Positions 20,419-29,744 of a stretch of DNA of 64,000 bases are shown here, one piece after another. How positions within the stretch are numbered: the stretch's first letter is position 1; each line of letters opens with the position of its first letter. This DNA is from Malachius bipustulatus (lineage: Eukaryota; Arthropoda; Insecta; Coleoptera; Melyridae), in NCBI GenBank assembly GCA_910589415.1, contig OU342630.1:69126186-69190185 (forward strand), read 5' to 3'. The position numbers were made by a program, and so were the translations under genes. Under the pieces are notes generated by a model. The model did not search any database and was not told where the DNA came from. It saw nothing but the letters and a program-made list of their open reading frames with translations.

Positions 20419-22570
20419 TTCCTTGTAATATCTTTTCTCTAATTTTATTTCCCTGCCTACCTTCATCTCTCTTTTTGTATTTGACAAAAATCCGTTAGAA
20501 AATGAGGTCTAGCAATATGAGAATTGAGAAAGCTCCGTTTCTTGTTGTATCTTAGAATGAATGAAGAATGTATGCAGAATGAAAACCGTATCTTTCAAAG
20601 CGTTTCTCAAGGATCTCGAAACTAGTTGTGTGAATGTGTCGACAAGTGAAAATGTTGCTAATTTTGGGATCGGTATCTGCTATCCTCAGGCTCTCATTCT
20701 ATTTTATCGCTCATATTTTGAGAACCCATATCTTTCTGGTTATCTGGAATCATTACCTTGAAAAGTAACTATTCGCCTATCTTGTCTGACTAACGTTTAC
20801 AGGTCTAATGTTATCTTTTAAAATTTCTTATGTTCAATGAACTAAAGAAAATGCTATCTTGCCGCTGTATCTACCTTATCTTATCTTTTAGCTTTTATCT
20901 TATCTATCGTCTTACCAAGTTAGGGTGCTTTAAGATTTTCCGCCCTGCATGGCTAAAGTGAAAAATCCCTCTGTTGTCTCAACGGAAGACAACAGAATAT
21001 CTCTACCTTGTCTTACCTATCTTTCAAGAAAACGAAAATTGAATTAGCAAATTTTCTTCTTGATAAAAATGACAGGCGTAAGCTTTAGTCAAAGCTTCGT
21101 GCCTTTCTTATCTTTAATTTCTTTTCAAAGAAAAGGAATTACCTATCTTACCTTATCTATAGCTATTAGTACCATAATAGAATGGTAGCTAATAATTATC
21201 TTCTCTGCGAATATTTTCCAAAATGGAAAATAAAAATCTATGTGAATTCTAGTGTTGAATTTGCAAAGATGACTTTAGATATTCGGTGTTAACACAAATG
21301 AATTTGAACACGGATATTGAATGTCCCCTACCTTAGCGATGAAAATGGTTGTTCCATTTTTCTTATCTTACCGAGTGAGATAAATTATCTTACCATTATC
21401 TTAATGTTTATCTAATAATCCGGGCGACTATTGATGTTTTCTCTGTGCGATTATCGAATGTTTATCTGTGCGATTATTGGATGTTTTATCGAAGTGACTA
21501 TTGTGATTGCGCTATCTGATAAACTACGCAGTGATTACCTGCAAACTTCCTTTCTCTCAACCATTTATTATGGAGTCGCATAGACGACGACATAGTCAAA
21601 TTTTGACTGGTTCAAAGATGAAAAATCTTACTCATGGATTACCCTTGTGGACTCCAAAAATTTATCTTTCCCTGTACATAGATGTTTTGATGCCCAAGTT
21701 TGGACAGCATCAACCCCCTTGAGGATCGAGTTTCACTTTTGCTTTGTTAAACCTGCTACTTAACCGCGACAGTTTCATTCTAGACTTTTCCGCTCACCAC
21801 TGTCTCAGTGGCGGGGCATGCTTCAAAGCAGAGCGCGGGTTGTCGTTGGTCGGGGAAGCGGTGTTCAACAGCAAGGGAGATGTTTCGTGCCCACCTCAGG
21901 AGATTTTTCCTTCTTAGGAATTCTAATTTAATTTATTTCAGAATATTCATTACTGTGATATCTGACAGTATTATTGATTTTGTTACCTTAGTATGTATCT
22001 TATCTTATATTATCTATCTTATCTTATATTATCTAACCATATCTTATCGTATCTTCATATCTAGTTATCTAGAAATTATTCCTTTGTTTATCGACATTGT
22101 TCGGCGAGAACAATTACCATTTAAGAAAGTTATCTTAATTATCTTATTACTACCGTTACTAGCATATCTTTTATTTTGTTGCCTTTGCAATGAAGCATGA
22201 ATATTTTATTTTTATACCTTATGAATAATTATTACCTAGTGCTTAATATTTAAGTTGCATGTAATTTTAGTAAACCTAACGCTATTCCCTTTGAAAGTTG
22301 CATGTTACCTTAGTAAGCATATACAAGAGAAATTTTATTCATTCAATGAAACAGATCAATGATGACGTTGACAGTTTGTTCGTTCAGAATTGTTATCTTA
22401 TTTCCTCGAAAGGTTCATGTTATTTATGAACGTGATTTCTGAATAATATTCTCTAAGCTTATCGTCACCTAGTTGTCCCGCAAACATACCCTTCTTCGGG
22501 TATAGTAACAACTTGAAACACGCCCGTGCTTTTTCCAGTTGGTTTATCTTTAATCCTTTCCTTACCCCGG
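20419..22570 (+). other. Long noncoding tail between pol and the 3' LTR
   Basis: About 2.15 kb without an envelope-like ORF. It is pyrimidine-rich and repeats short TTATCTTA/TACCTTA motifs many times (notably 20868-21190 and 21340-22060). The longest frame, 21808-22200 (130 codons), ends in hydrophobic segments but has no signal peptide, cleavage site or similarity that I recognise. Confidence 0.7.
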
Positions 22571-22582
22571 TAAAGAGAGGTG
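22571..22582 (+). other. Polypurine tract region
   Basis: TAAAGAGAGGTG directly precedes the 3' LTR, the expected place for the plus-strand primer. The purine run is short. Confidence 0.6.
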
Positions 22583-24178
22583 TGTAACGTCGTTAAAGGT
22601 TTTATTCTTTAATTAGCTCCATTTAATATTATTAAATAAGATATCATTGTCTAAATCCCTACTATAAAGGTGTCCGCCTAGCCACTTTATTTGATTGAAA
22701 CATGAATTTCGATCCAACATCGCCACCTGTTGCCGAGTGGTAAAACTAACTAAACTAGGCAAGTTCAAGATCCCTACCTTGTAGTACAATCTGTAACTTC
22801 TTTCTCTTACAATCTTCCTTTTCGATTAACTAGAAACACAGATGTCGCTGTGATGTAGTTTAGGAAGATGAACTAACACCCTTTTGAGTTGCGCAAAAGG
22901 ATTGGTCCTTTTCGCGAGTCTGGAACAGGCTCGGCCATCTTCCAATCTCGGTGCTTGAAGCGACAAGTCGCACCCCTACCTTTTCTCTTTATCTAAGGAC
23001 CGATTAATAAATCGGGTAAGTAAATTGTTCAAACTATCTGAAACTTTCTCTAATAGAGTTTATATATTGTTATAGTTCTTTCTACCTACCCTATCAATCG
23101 GGGTACTATCTTATCTCGTCGGAAAACCTATCTACGAAGTAGAACCCCACCTGTCTTCCCGGACGCCATATTGGTTTCCATTTCTGGTACATCTGAATAT
23201 CCGCTTTTATGGAAGGAATCTCTTACACTATCTGAAAGTTTTGCTGCTACCTGCCCCTAAATACTGGATCTCATCATTCGGAGCCTCATATTTTCATCTT
23301 TTATCTAACCTCGAAGGACGACCACGCTACCAGTGTTAGGCACGTGTTCCCACGGGACGCGACACCGTCCACCAGTCTTTCTGCCACCCCAGAGGGAGAC
23401 CACGGTCTCTTATCCTGAGATTTCGTCCAGGGCCCCGCTCTCCAGTCTCGGCACGACATTCCAAGGAAGGCAAAATGTCGTATCAGTAAGCAAAGTGTGA
23501 CATAACCTTTTATTGCTCAGAGTGATATCAGAGAAATCTATTAGGAGTTTTGTGTATTTTTATTGCCTTATCTCGTCAAGAAAATGATGATGATGTTTTA
23601 TTAATTAATACATATAATCACCATTATTATTCAAGTAATACTTGAAATGAATTTGTCACTTTTTATGTGAAGGAAAGATAGATATCTATTTTCTCTACCA
23701 GTTAAACTGTTAAATGAGATATTTTGCAATTAACTTCATGATCAATTAATTAGTAATTTCATAACCATAGAATTTCAATAAGTTATGTTGTAAACAGAAT
23801 TCATAAATATACTTTTCATTAAAAGATCAACTTTATTATTCAGTAGGTAGATACTACAGTAGTTAGAAATAGTTAACATCTCATAACCTGAGTGAATTTT
23901 GATGCCTTTATAGTTCAGGTTACTTTAGATCAATTATTCAAAAACCATAAGGCACTGGCATCCCACTATCTTTTATCTTAGAGGAAATTAAACTGTACCG
24001 CTTTATGCTGCTGATGTTACCACAGTCGCACGAAATCTGGGTGAGATTTTGGTGCATCAATTAATACTTCGGCCCAACGAAGGTAAGTCGGCAATTATTT
24101 CAACAACGGTCGAATTTTAATTGGCCAAGAATCATTTTAATTGGCCCAGAGCCTAATCAAATTAGCACGACCGCAGCA
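22583..24178 (+). repeat. 3' LTR of the Ty3 element
   Basis: 1596 bp, TGTAACG...GCAGCA, nearly identical to the 5' LTR (one substitution and one 1-bp indel found by line-by-line comparison). Confidence 0.95.
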
Positions 24179-25535
24179 ATACCATACCATACCCCACAAA
24201 TGTTGACTTCCACCTTCAAATATTTTCAAGTGTTATGTTAGCGTTTGGATTACTACTCCATAGTGACGTCATGCGCAGCGCGGACGAGTTTTCAGTCTCA
24301 GGCTGACATACCTTGTGTAGTTGTACGTATATGTTGTATCATGGTTTTATTTTATCTTTTATTTGTTTCATTAGTTAGTTTTACAAAATAAGGCTAGGAA
24401 TTTTTTCTTTGTTCACTGTGCACCATATACACACATGCCCTTATACTCACAGACCAAGGTTAGTAAATTCCTTTACTAACCTTGCTCACAGACTATCTTA
24501 TTATACTGTAATTTGCCTTTGGCATGGCCAAATAAATAAAGAAAAAAGCAAGTAATCATGGTTATTATTCTGTGTCATGGTGTTAAAATGGTTAAAACTA
24601 TTAAAAATAAGCATCGAAATCATTACAATCGTAAACATCGAACTCTAACCTACGGAACTGGAAAGGACTCGTGCATTACTCTACGGCACCAAAAACGTGT
24701 AAGGGGCAGGAACTATATACTGCAGTATTTCCGTCTTAGTCCGCCTTTTGTATTTCACGCTAAATCAAGGTCGTCATGGTTCTCAAGTGTTTATTCTCTC
24801 ATGCGATTCTCTGTCATTCTCTCTCACTCTCTTAGCCAAAAGCTATCATGCGATAGAAAAAGATGGGTATACTGCACTAGTGCGTGTTGCCTAATAAAAA
24901 AATTGCGTGGTACATTATTTAATCATTGCGAGTCCTTTCTAGTTAGGCTAGAGTTCAATGATCGTAAACAGTTACGTGAGATTAAATGAAGTTGACACAG
25001 ACTCAGAATTTTAGTATATGGCCTTCACATTATTTGTATATTTAGCCAGCTTTATTTCATTACACTTGCATTTTTATTGAAAAATTTTTATCAATAAAAA
25101 AGATCTAGAAAAAAGATCCTAGATCGAAAAAAACTGATCTAGATCAGATCATAGATCTTTCATGTCAAAAGAATCTAGATCAGATCATAGATCTCAATAT
25201 ATGATCTAGATCAGTGATCTAGATCGAAAGATCTAGATCGGTCACAACACTGGGTATAGGAGTGTCCGGTATTATTATTTTAGCGTATTTGCCTTAACTA
25301 CGCGCGCCCTGAAATACAACATAACTATTCGCGTGGTGTATTTTGTACACCAGGCCTAAAAACCACCATAAAACAACCAGTTTTAATATAAGTAAAACAA
25401 ATAACGTAAATAATGTTTAAAGAAATATTTGCCATAAAATATTGAACAAAAAACTTAAATGCAAAAGTATGAAACAAAAAAAATCTTAAAAAAGCAGAAA
25501 ATTGCACCAAAAAAAACAAACGTTTTTTTAAGTGA

Positions 25536-25700
25536 CTACTCGCTTTCACTCATTGTTTCATCATCGTTGATAGTGCACTTCGAACAAGTACTGACAGTAG
25601 TTGCATGTTCTTTACATACAGATCTCCCACATGTATGACACGACATGGTCGTCATACCCAATTTTTCTGTCTTCCGCAACAAAAGCACCTTTTTCGTATT
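25536..25700 (-). pseudogene. piggyBac-type cysteine-rich domain relic
   Basis: The minus frame gives GMTTMSCHTCGRSVCKEH, then STCSKCTINDDETMSESE and a stop at 25536. A neighbouring frame just upstream reads KIRKRCFCCGRQKN, so a one-base shift splits the domain. The C-x2-C...C-x2-C...C...H...C-x2-C order resembles the C-terminal zinc-binding domain of piggyBac transposases. It fits the TTAA-flanked element around it. Confidence 0.55.
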
Positions 25701-25881
25701 TTTGTTGGTGGTTCTTTACACTGGCACTGACAGTGCGTGTAAACAACACTTCACCAATAGGTTATTAGATAGCCACCCCGAGTGCGCATGAAGTATTAAA
25801 CAAAAATGGCCGCCACCATAGTTATAGTGGTGTACAAAATACACCAGCGCGAGTAGTTAAAGGTTAAAGTTAATCCTACTA

Positions 25882-26029
25882 TAATAAAACTAAAGTAACT
25901 AAACTATCTTCTCATCAATCTTGTGCCTTGTGCATCAAGCCAAAGACCTCAATAAACCTTACCTCAATAAACCTTACCTTTTGTACATTTGACATGTGAA
26001 ACTTTTTACAGCAATGACAGTTGACATTA
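25882..26029. other. Right flank of the nest
   Basis: AT-rich flank of element R. It contains a short tandem duplication of CCTCAATAAACCTTA near 25947-25979 and nothing else recognised. Confidence 0.5.
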
Positions 26030-26140
26030 TTGTTCACATTCTTTACATTCTTACGTATTTCTTACATTGTTTACGTATTATTTACCTTCTTTACTTATTC
26101 TTTACATTGCTTACGTGTTCTTTACATGAAAAGTGTAAAG
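26030..26140. repeat. TTCTTTACAT/TTACGTA tandem repeat cluster, right arm
   Basis: About six degenerate 16-20-bp units of the type TTCTTTACATTGTTTACGTA. The tail GTTCTTTACATGAAAAGTG is the inverse of a segment at 10530-10560, which suggests the outermost foldback pair. Confidence 0.55.
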
Positions 26141-26199
26141 AATATTTATATATGCGTAAACATCCATTTCTGTCGAAAGCATATATCTACTTTTATATT

Positions 26200-26430
26200 A
26201 CTATGATAGCGCCCATAAGTGGAAATATCACGGTCTGAGTTGGACAGCAAACGACTACTTGTATCTGTTTTAAGAGTACCTCGACCCGTTGTACACAAGC
26301 GTCACGAGTCTGGAGGGAGTGGTGTGTCGAATCTGAATAATCTACTGCGCGCTTCTAGGAGTGTTCAATTCTTGGACATGCGCGTAGGACTCGAAGTACT
26401 TTTGTGACAATAAAGATAGACCCAATATAC
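26200..26430 (+). repeat. Possible LTR-type fragment ending in AATAAAG
   Basis: A GC-richer island with GCGCGCTTCTAGGAGTG and an AATAAAG signal near 26411. It looks like the U3/R part of an LTR, but boundaries and a partner were not found. The 62-codon frame inside is not supported. Confidence 0.25.
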
Positions 26431-26792
26431 ATATGTCTGCACGATGATGGTTCTATGTTCGAAAGTAATTTTTTGCCTTTCTTCTACTTCTTCTAGCTTT
26501 TCTTCTTGCTTTTGTCGTTTTAGTTTCTATTTTTTTATAACGAGTCGTTGAAAAACAACTAACGAGACCGGCTTTTTTGAAGCAAAAAAGAGGCATGAGC
26601 GAACTTTGAACTTTATGTTATTTTTTCAAAATGTGATTGCATGTGATCCTCTTGCGACCTGACAGCAGATCTTACCGGTCAGATAATTGTCAGGCTGGGT
26701 ATCTGTCCTTTACAAAAATATATTATTAGACCATCCAGATCAGGTTATGGTTACTCTATTTTAGTATAATAATTATTGTCCAAGTCGATTGC

Positions 26793-27637
26793 CTAATTTT
26801 TTTCTGAAAACTATTCCTATATAGAGTATGTACGACTATGCTTCCTCTAAATAGCTGTGCGAACTCTCGCTGCGTTACACCCTTTATTCCTCGAAATAAA
26901 ATTCTATAGGTGGTACGGTGCAAAAAACAAATACATGCATGGCCTTGAAATGAAAACTTAAAATTCTAGAATCGGGACCATTTTCAATAGGCTGCGTATT
27001 TGGGTGGGCCGGAGGTAAGTATACCCCCCCGATATTTCAACCCCATCGGTCCAATTTTCATCACTTTAATTAAAGTATTTCCTAGAGTTATTCTTGAAAA
27101 ATCCTGAAATTCCTGAAGAAATTATACACACTTCTCAGTAAAAGATCCAGCTTATTTTCAATAGCCTTCGTGGGACCGTGCGCTGTTTCAATCGAGCCTA
27201 ATTTCAACTTCCCACGATGGAAAATGGAGGCTCTAGACTGTTTATTAGAGCCGCGGGAATCCGCGCGCATACAAGACAGACCAGATGACGGATAAAATCA
27301 GGTGATAAAATCATGAGGGGTTAAAATTTGGTTCCATTGAAACGGCGCACGTCATCACAAAGCTTTTTTAAAAAGAGCGGTATTTGTTACCGGGAAGTGT
27401 TGAAATTTCGCAGGGGAGAACCTCGTCACCCCCAAATATGACATATTTAAAATAGGCCAGATTCGAGAATTTTAAGGCTTCATTCACAGCCGTGTTTGTT
27501 TTTTGCACCGTACCACCTATCTGAACTTTTCTCAGTAAGGGTGTGACGTGGCGAAATTCTGTTGGTACAGTTATTTACAAGATAGACGTACAAACTTTAT
27601 TGGAATAGTTTTTCGAAAAAAAAAATAGGCGAGCGGC
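26793..27637. mobile_element. Foldback element with an inner TIR pair
   Basis: Outer arms: CCTAATTTTTTTCTGAAAAC on the left is matched in inverse by a CCTATTTTTTTTTTCGAAAA arm on the right. The arms continue through CTATTCC, GTACG and TTACACCCTT / TCACACCCTT blocks. Inner pair 26906-27520: ATAGGTGGTACGGTGCAAAA on both ends in inverse, with pairing continuing for about 80 bp. It is either one long-armed element or two nested ones. No ORF; the 60-codon minus frame at 27270 is within the core. Confidence 0.7.
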
Positions 27638-27779
27638 TATCCATCAAAACAAAAATATATAACTAACATATTTTTAGAGGAATTTGTCCTCTTAAAAAAT
27701 GGCCGCCACGTGGCACGTTATATCATGAGTGCAGAGTAGGAAGAGGTACTTGGTTATCTATTCATATAGTATTCATACC

Positions 27780-28416
27780 TAGTCATAATAGTAGTATAAA
27801 CATCTCTGGACTGCTGATATAACTACCGACCGACGGCGCGAGCTCCACGGAAACCTAAAATATGTTTTACGTGCCTGAAAACAACCTAAATAAGTCAAAC
27901 TCAGGACCACGTGAACTTAAAATTTCAACTAAATCACGACAACTGACAACAATGGTCACGTGAACAATTTGTTTATATGGAACCGTTTACGCTTAGCCCA
28001 GCCTTGTGACGTCACACTGACGGAGTGACGGCGTCCGCCGTGAGAGCAAGAAGGCTGTGGTTAGAGCTAGACAGACACTTATTGACTGATTGACTCTATT
28101 GACAGAAATGAACCCAAAACAAGAACCAGTGATCAGCAGCAGAGGTAGTTTCCTTGTGTTGTTCAAATCATTGATTTTAAGATATCCAAAACTGATGCCT
28201 AGATGTCGCTAGCTACACTAAATACATGACAGTTCTTAACCTAGAAATGTCAAGAATCTGTTCTGTCACACAGCCAGTGCCCTTGGACCCGTGGGTCGCA
28301 TTGCAGTATCTGCCTGCGGAATATAATTTTCCGGTTTTGTTTGAATCAAAATTAGAGCGAAATAAATGTTCGGCGATTTGTTGTAAGTGATACAGTGCAG
28401 ACTGTGATCGTGAACA
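27780..28416 (+). promoter_or_regulatory. Probable SCaMC promoter and 5' untranslated region
   Basis: The stretch before the SCaMC start is locally GC/CpG-enriched (27820-28060) compared with its surroundings. It contains the palindrome GTGACGTCAC at 28006-28015, a perfect CRE/CREB-ATF consensus. There is a donor-like GTAAGT at 28383 and an acceptor-like ACAGTGCAG ending at 28400, so 5'UTR splicing is possible. A 13-codon upstream frame at 28108 is out of frame with the main ATG. The transcription start cannot be placed. Confidence 0.4.
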
Positions 28417-28617
28417 ATGCCATACAAGAATAAGCTTAGCTCTGATGACCCAAATTCCCATCATCCTCCTCATTACCTCCACGAATTGCCCCTGGAAGAT
28501 GAAGAAAGACTGGAGAAGGTCTTCGCAAAACTGGATAAGGACGGGAACGGGAGAATTGACATCCTCGATCTCTCAGACGCCCTTAAAGAGTATGGGGTTC
28601 ATCATCACTACGCGGAG
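28417..28617 (+). CDS. SCaMC-type mitochondrial ATP-Mg/phosphate carrier, exon with start codon and EF-hand 1
   Basis: The start is ATG 28417 (MPYKNKLSSDDPN...). The helix EDEERLEKVFAKL leads into a canonical EF-hand loop DKDGNGRIDILD (residues 40-51). The exon ends in phase 0 at GAG|GTAAAA (28617). SCaMC proteins (SLC25A23/24/25 family) sit in the mitochondrial inner membrane. Their N-terminal calmodulin-like half faces the intermembrane space and gates ATP-Mg/phosphate exchange by calcium. The N-terminal 25 residues are variable in the family and isoform-specific, so this may be one of several first exons. Confidence 0.9.
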
Positions 28618-29441
28618 GTAAAAGAGTTTTATCTGTTAATTTTCCCGTTATATTCAAGCAATTAATGAAGACCGTATTCTTCATTGTCAAGAAGTTTTTT
28701 CATAATTATTTATATTTTTGCTTCTTGATGAATAAATATTCGCACATTGACCACTTATTCTTTGCTTTGATTGATATTCATTAGATGACTCCCAAGTAAT
28801 ATCCAAAAATGTGTTGTAACAATTTATTCTTGTGATGTTGAAGTTATTACTTAATTATTGTGTCTCAAAATTTAGTTCAAACATTTGTTCTATGTAAATC
28901 AACAATGTGGAAATTTATTTATGTAACAGTGAGCTATAATTTTATTATTTTGTCCCTCCTGTAACCTTGTTAAGTAGAGCAGAGTGAGCAGACATCTAAT
29001 AAATGTGGGTGGGTGTCTCTAAATTTTTAGTCTTCCTAACTTTTATTATAAAAAAATCTAAACTTATGTAATGATTACCTACTTAATTGAAAAAGTCGCA
29101 GTACCTAATGACATTCAACTACATGGATAATCAACAAGGATTTTACTGAAAGAAATGGATAGAAATTTACATCCATGAAACATGTAAATTGGCAATTACG
29201 TTAAGCTGCCATGCTTACATACATTATTTTAAGTATGTGGATTACATACGTTTCGATGTTTCTATTAATTTCGGTTCAAACCTTGACCCATGATCATGAT
29301 CATCGATAAACAGAGTACGTGCAATGCACTCTTCTAAACTCTCATTACTTTTTGAATAAATATAAAATTTTCTGACACTTACATAACTCTAACTCTTATT
29401 AAAGTCGATTTTCAATGCTGCATTAAGTGTATTTCTTTCAG

Positions 29442-29568
29442 AAATTCCTGAAGAGCAGTAGCTCAAAAACAGATGGAACTCTATGCTTGGCCGACTTCAT
29501 TCACTATGTCCGAGAGCATGAAAAACAGCTGAGACTGCACTTTTCTCATTTAGACAAGAATAAGGATG
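29442..29568 (+). CDS. SCaMC exon 2: degenerate EF-hand 2 and start of EF-hand 3
   Basis: Acceptor TTTCTTTCAG; frame KFLKSSSSKTDGTLCLADFI, then HYVREHEKQLRLHFSHL and DKNKDG, ending phase 1 at donor G|GTAAG. EF-hand 2 (SSKTDGTLCLAD) lacks several calcium ligands and is probably structural, while ADFIHYVREHEKQL is the usual linker. EF-hand 3 starts at residue 105 and finishes in the next exon. The splice phase joins exactly with 28617 and 38599. Confidence 0.93.
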
Positions 29569-29744
29569 GTAAGTTATTATAGCTGCACATAACACTGCCA
29601 AATTACAACAAAATTTGGTAAATCACATTGAAATATTTTCTAAAAAGACGATTTTTTAATAAAAGTCTAACACACTGTACCTATCTTGAAAAATATGCAT
29701 TTCCGGATCTATGTAAATAAATGCGTGTTGCCCTTTTCAAGATA

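Larger units (their letters stand above)
13393..24178 (+). mobile_element. Complete, recently inserted Ty3/Gypsy LTR retrotransposon
   Basis: The 10,786-bp element is flanked by a 4-bp duplication ATAC (13389-13392, 24179-24182). The order is LTR, primer-binding site, leader, gag, pol (protease, RT, RNase H, integrase), a 2.2-kb noncoding tail, LTR. By eye the two 1.6-kb LTRs differ by one substitution (14918 region against 24108) and one G in a run (about 13911). Both ORFs are uninterrupted. It is inserted in the hAT-like element. Confidence 0.95.
13191..25252. mobile_element. hAT-like element with GATC-rich subterminal repeats, split by the Ty3 element
   Basis: The ends are CAGTGTTGGGAAAGATC on the left and, as reverse complement, CAGTGTTGTGACCGATC on the right. 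Perfect 8-bp duplications GGTATAGG lie at 13183-13190 and 25253-25260. Within about 190 bp of each end are many AGATCTAGATCAGATCA motifs, the usual position for hAT transposase-binding repeats. Its own DNA is 13191-13392 plus 24183-25252 (about 1.27 kb). The frame at 24558-24989 has no recognisable domain, so the copy is probably non-autonomous. Confidence 0.85.
12191..25291 (+). mobile_element. P-like element with 31-bp TIRs inside the piggyBac-like element
   Basis: The TIRs are exactly 31 bp, 12191-12221 and 25261-25291, with 28 matches. Both begin CAAATAC and end AATACCGGACACT. A 7-bp duplication CCTTAAC (12184-12190, 25292-25298) flanks it. P elements of Drosophila also have 31-bp TIRs, CA-starting ends and 8-bp duplications. 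Inner inverted repeats around GGGGACACTAAA (about 12238-12281 against 13120-13165) resemble P-element subterminal repeats. Without the hAT insert it is about 1031 bp and contains a THAP-domain relic. Confidence 0.75.
12183..25863 (-). mobile_element. piggyBac-like element inside R (573 bp when its insert is removed)
   Basis: It starts CCCTTAAC (12183-12190) and continues after the P-like insertion at 25299 with TACGCGCGCCC. The right end is CCTTTAACTACTCGCGC (reverse complement). TTAA flanks it at 12179-12182 and 25864-25867. The second copy of R lacks it and has a single TTAA, which proves the insertion. Its coding trace is a cysteine-rich C-terminal domain at 25536-25700. GTGTATTTTGTACACCA palindromes lie inside both ends. 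Confidence 0.85.
11793..25881 (+). mobile_element. Element R copy A: TA-flanked MITE interrupted by a 13.7-kb nest
   Basis: Element R starts TAGTCCAATAAAGTCTAAAA (11793) and ends, read as reverse complement, TAGTAGGATTAACTTTAAAA (25881), with TA at 11791-11792 and 25882-25883. Its own sequence is 11793-12182 plus 25868-25881. An uninterrupted inverted copy exists at 46759-47162. Imperfect TIRs of about 24 bp and a TA duplication suggest a Tc1/mariner-mobilised MITE. Confidence 0.85.

Noticed and set aside
21808..22200. 130-codon hydrophobic ORF after pol as an envelope gene
   Set aside because: No signal peptide, no cleavage site, far too short; hydrophobicity follows from the TTATCT-rich composition.
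24558..24989. 143-codon plus-strand ORF in the hAT-like element
   Set aside because: No hAT dimerisation, BED-finger or DDE motif, and basic low-complexity composition. Treated as chance.
25294..25860. Independent 559-bp piggyBac MITE bounded by TTAA 25294-25297 and 25857-25860
   Set aside because: The empty site in R copy B shows that the true outer ends are 12183 and 25863. The inner TTAAs are part of the TIR CCYTTAACTAC.
28108..28146. Alternative SCaMC first coding exon (MNPKQEPVISSR)
   Set aside because: Splicing to the acceptor at 28400 would put it out of frame with the EF-hand exon; at most an upstream ORF.
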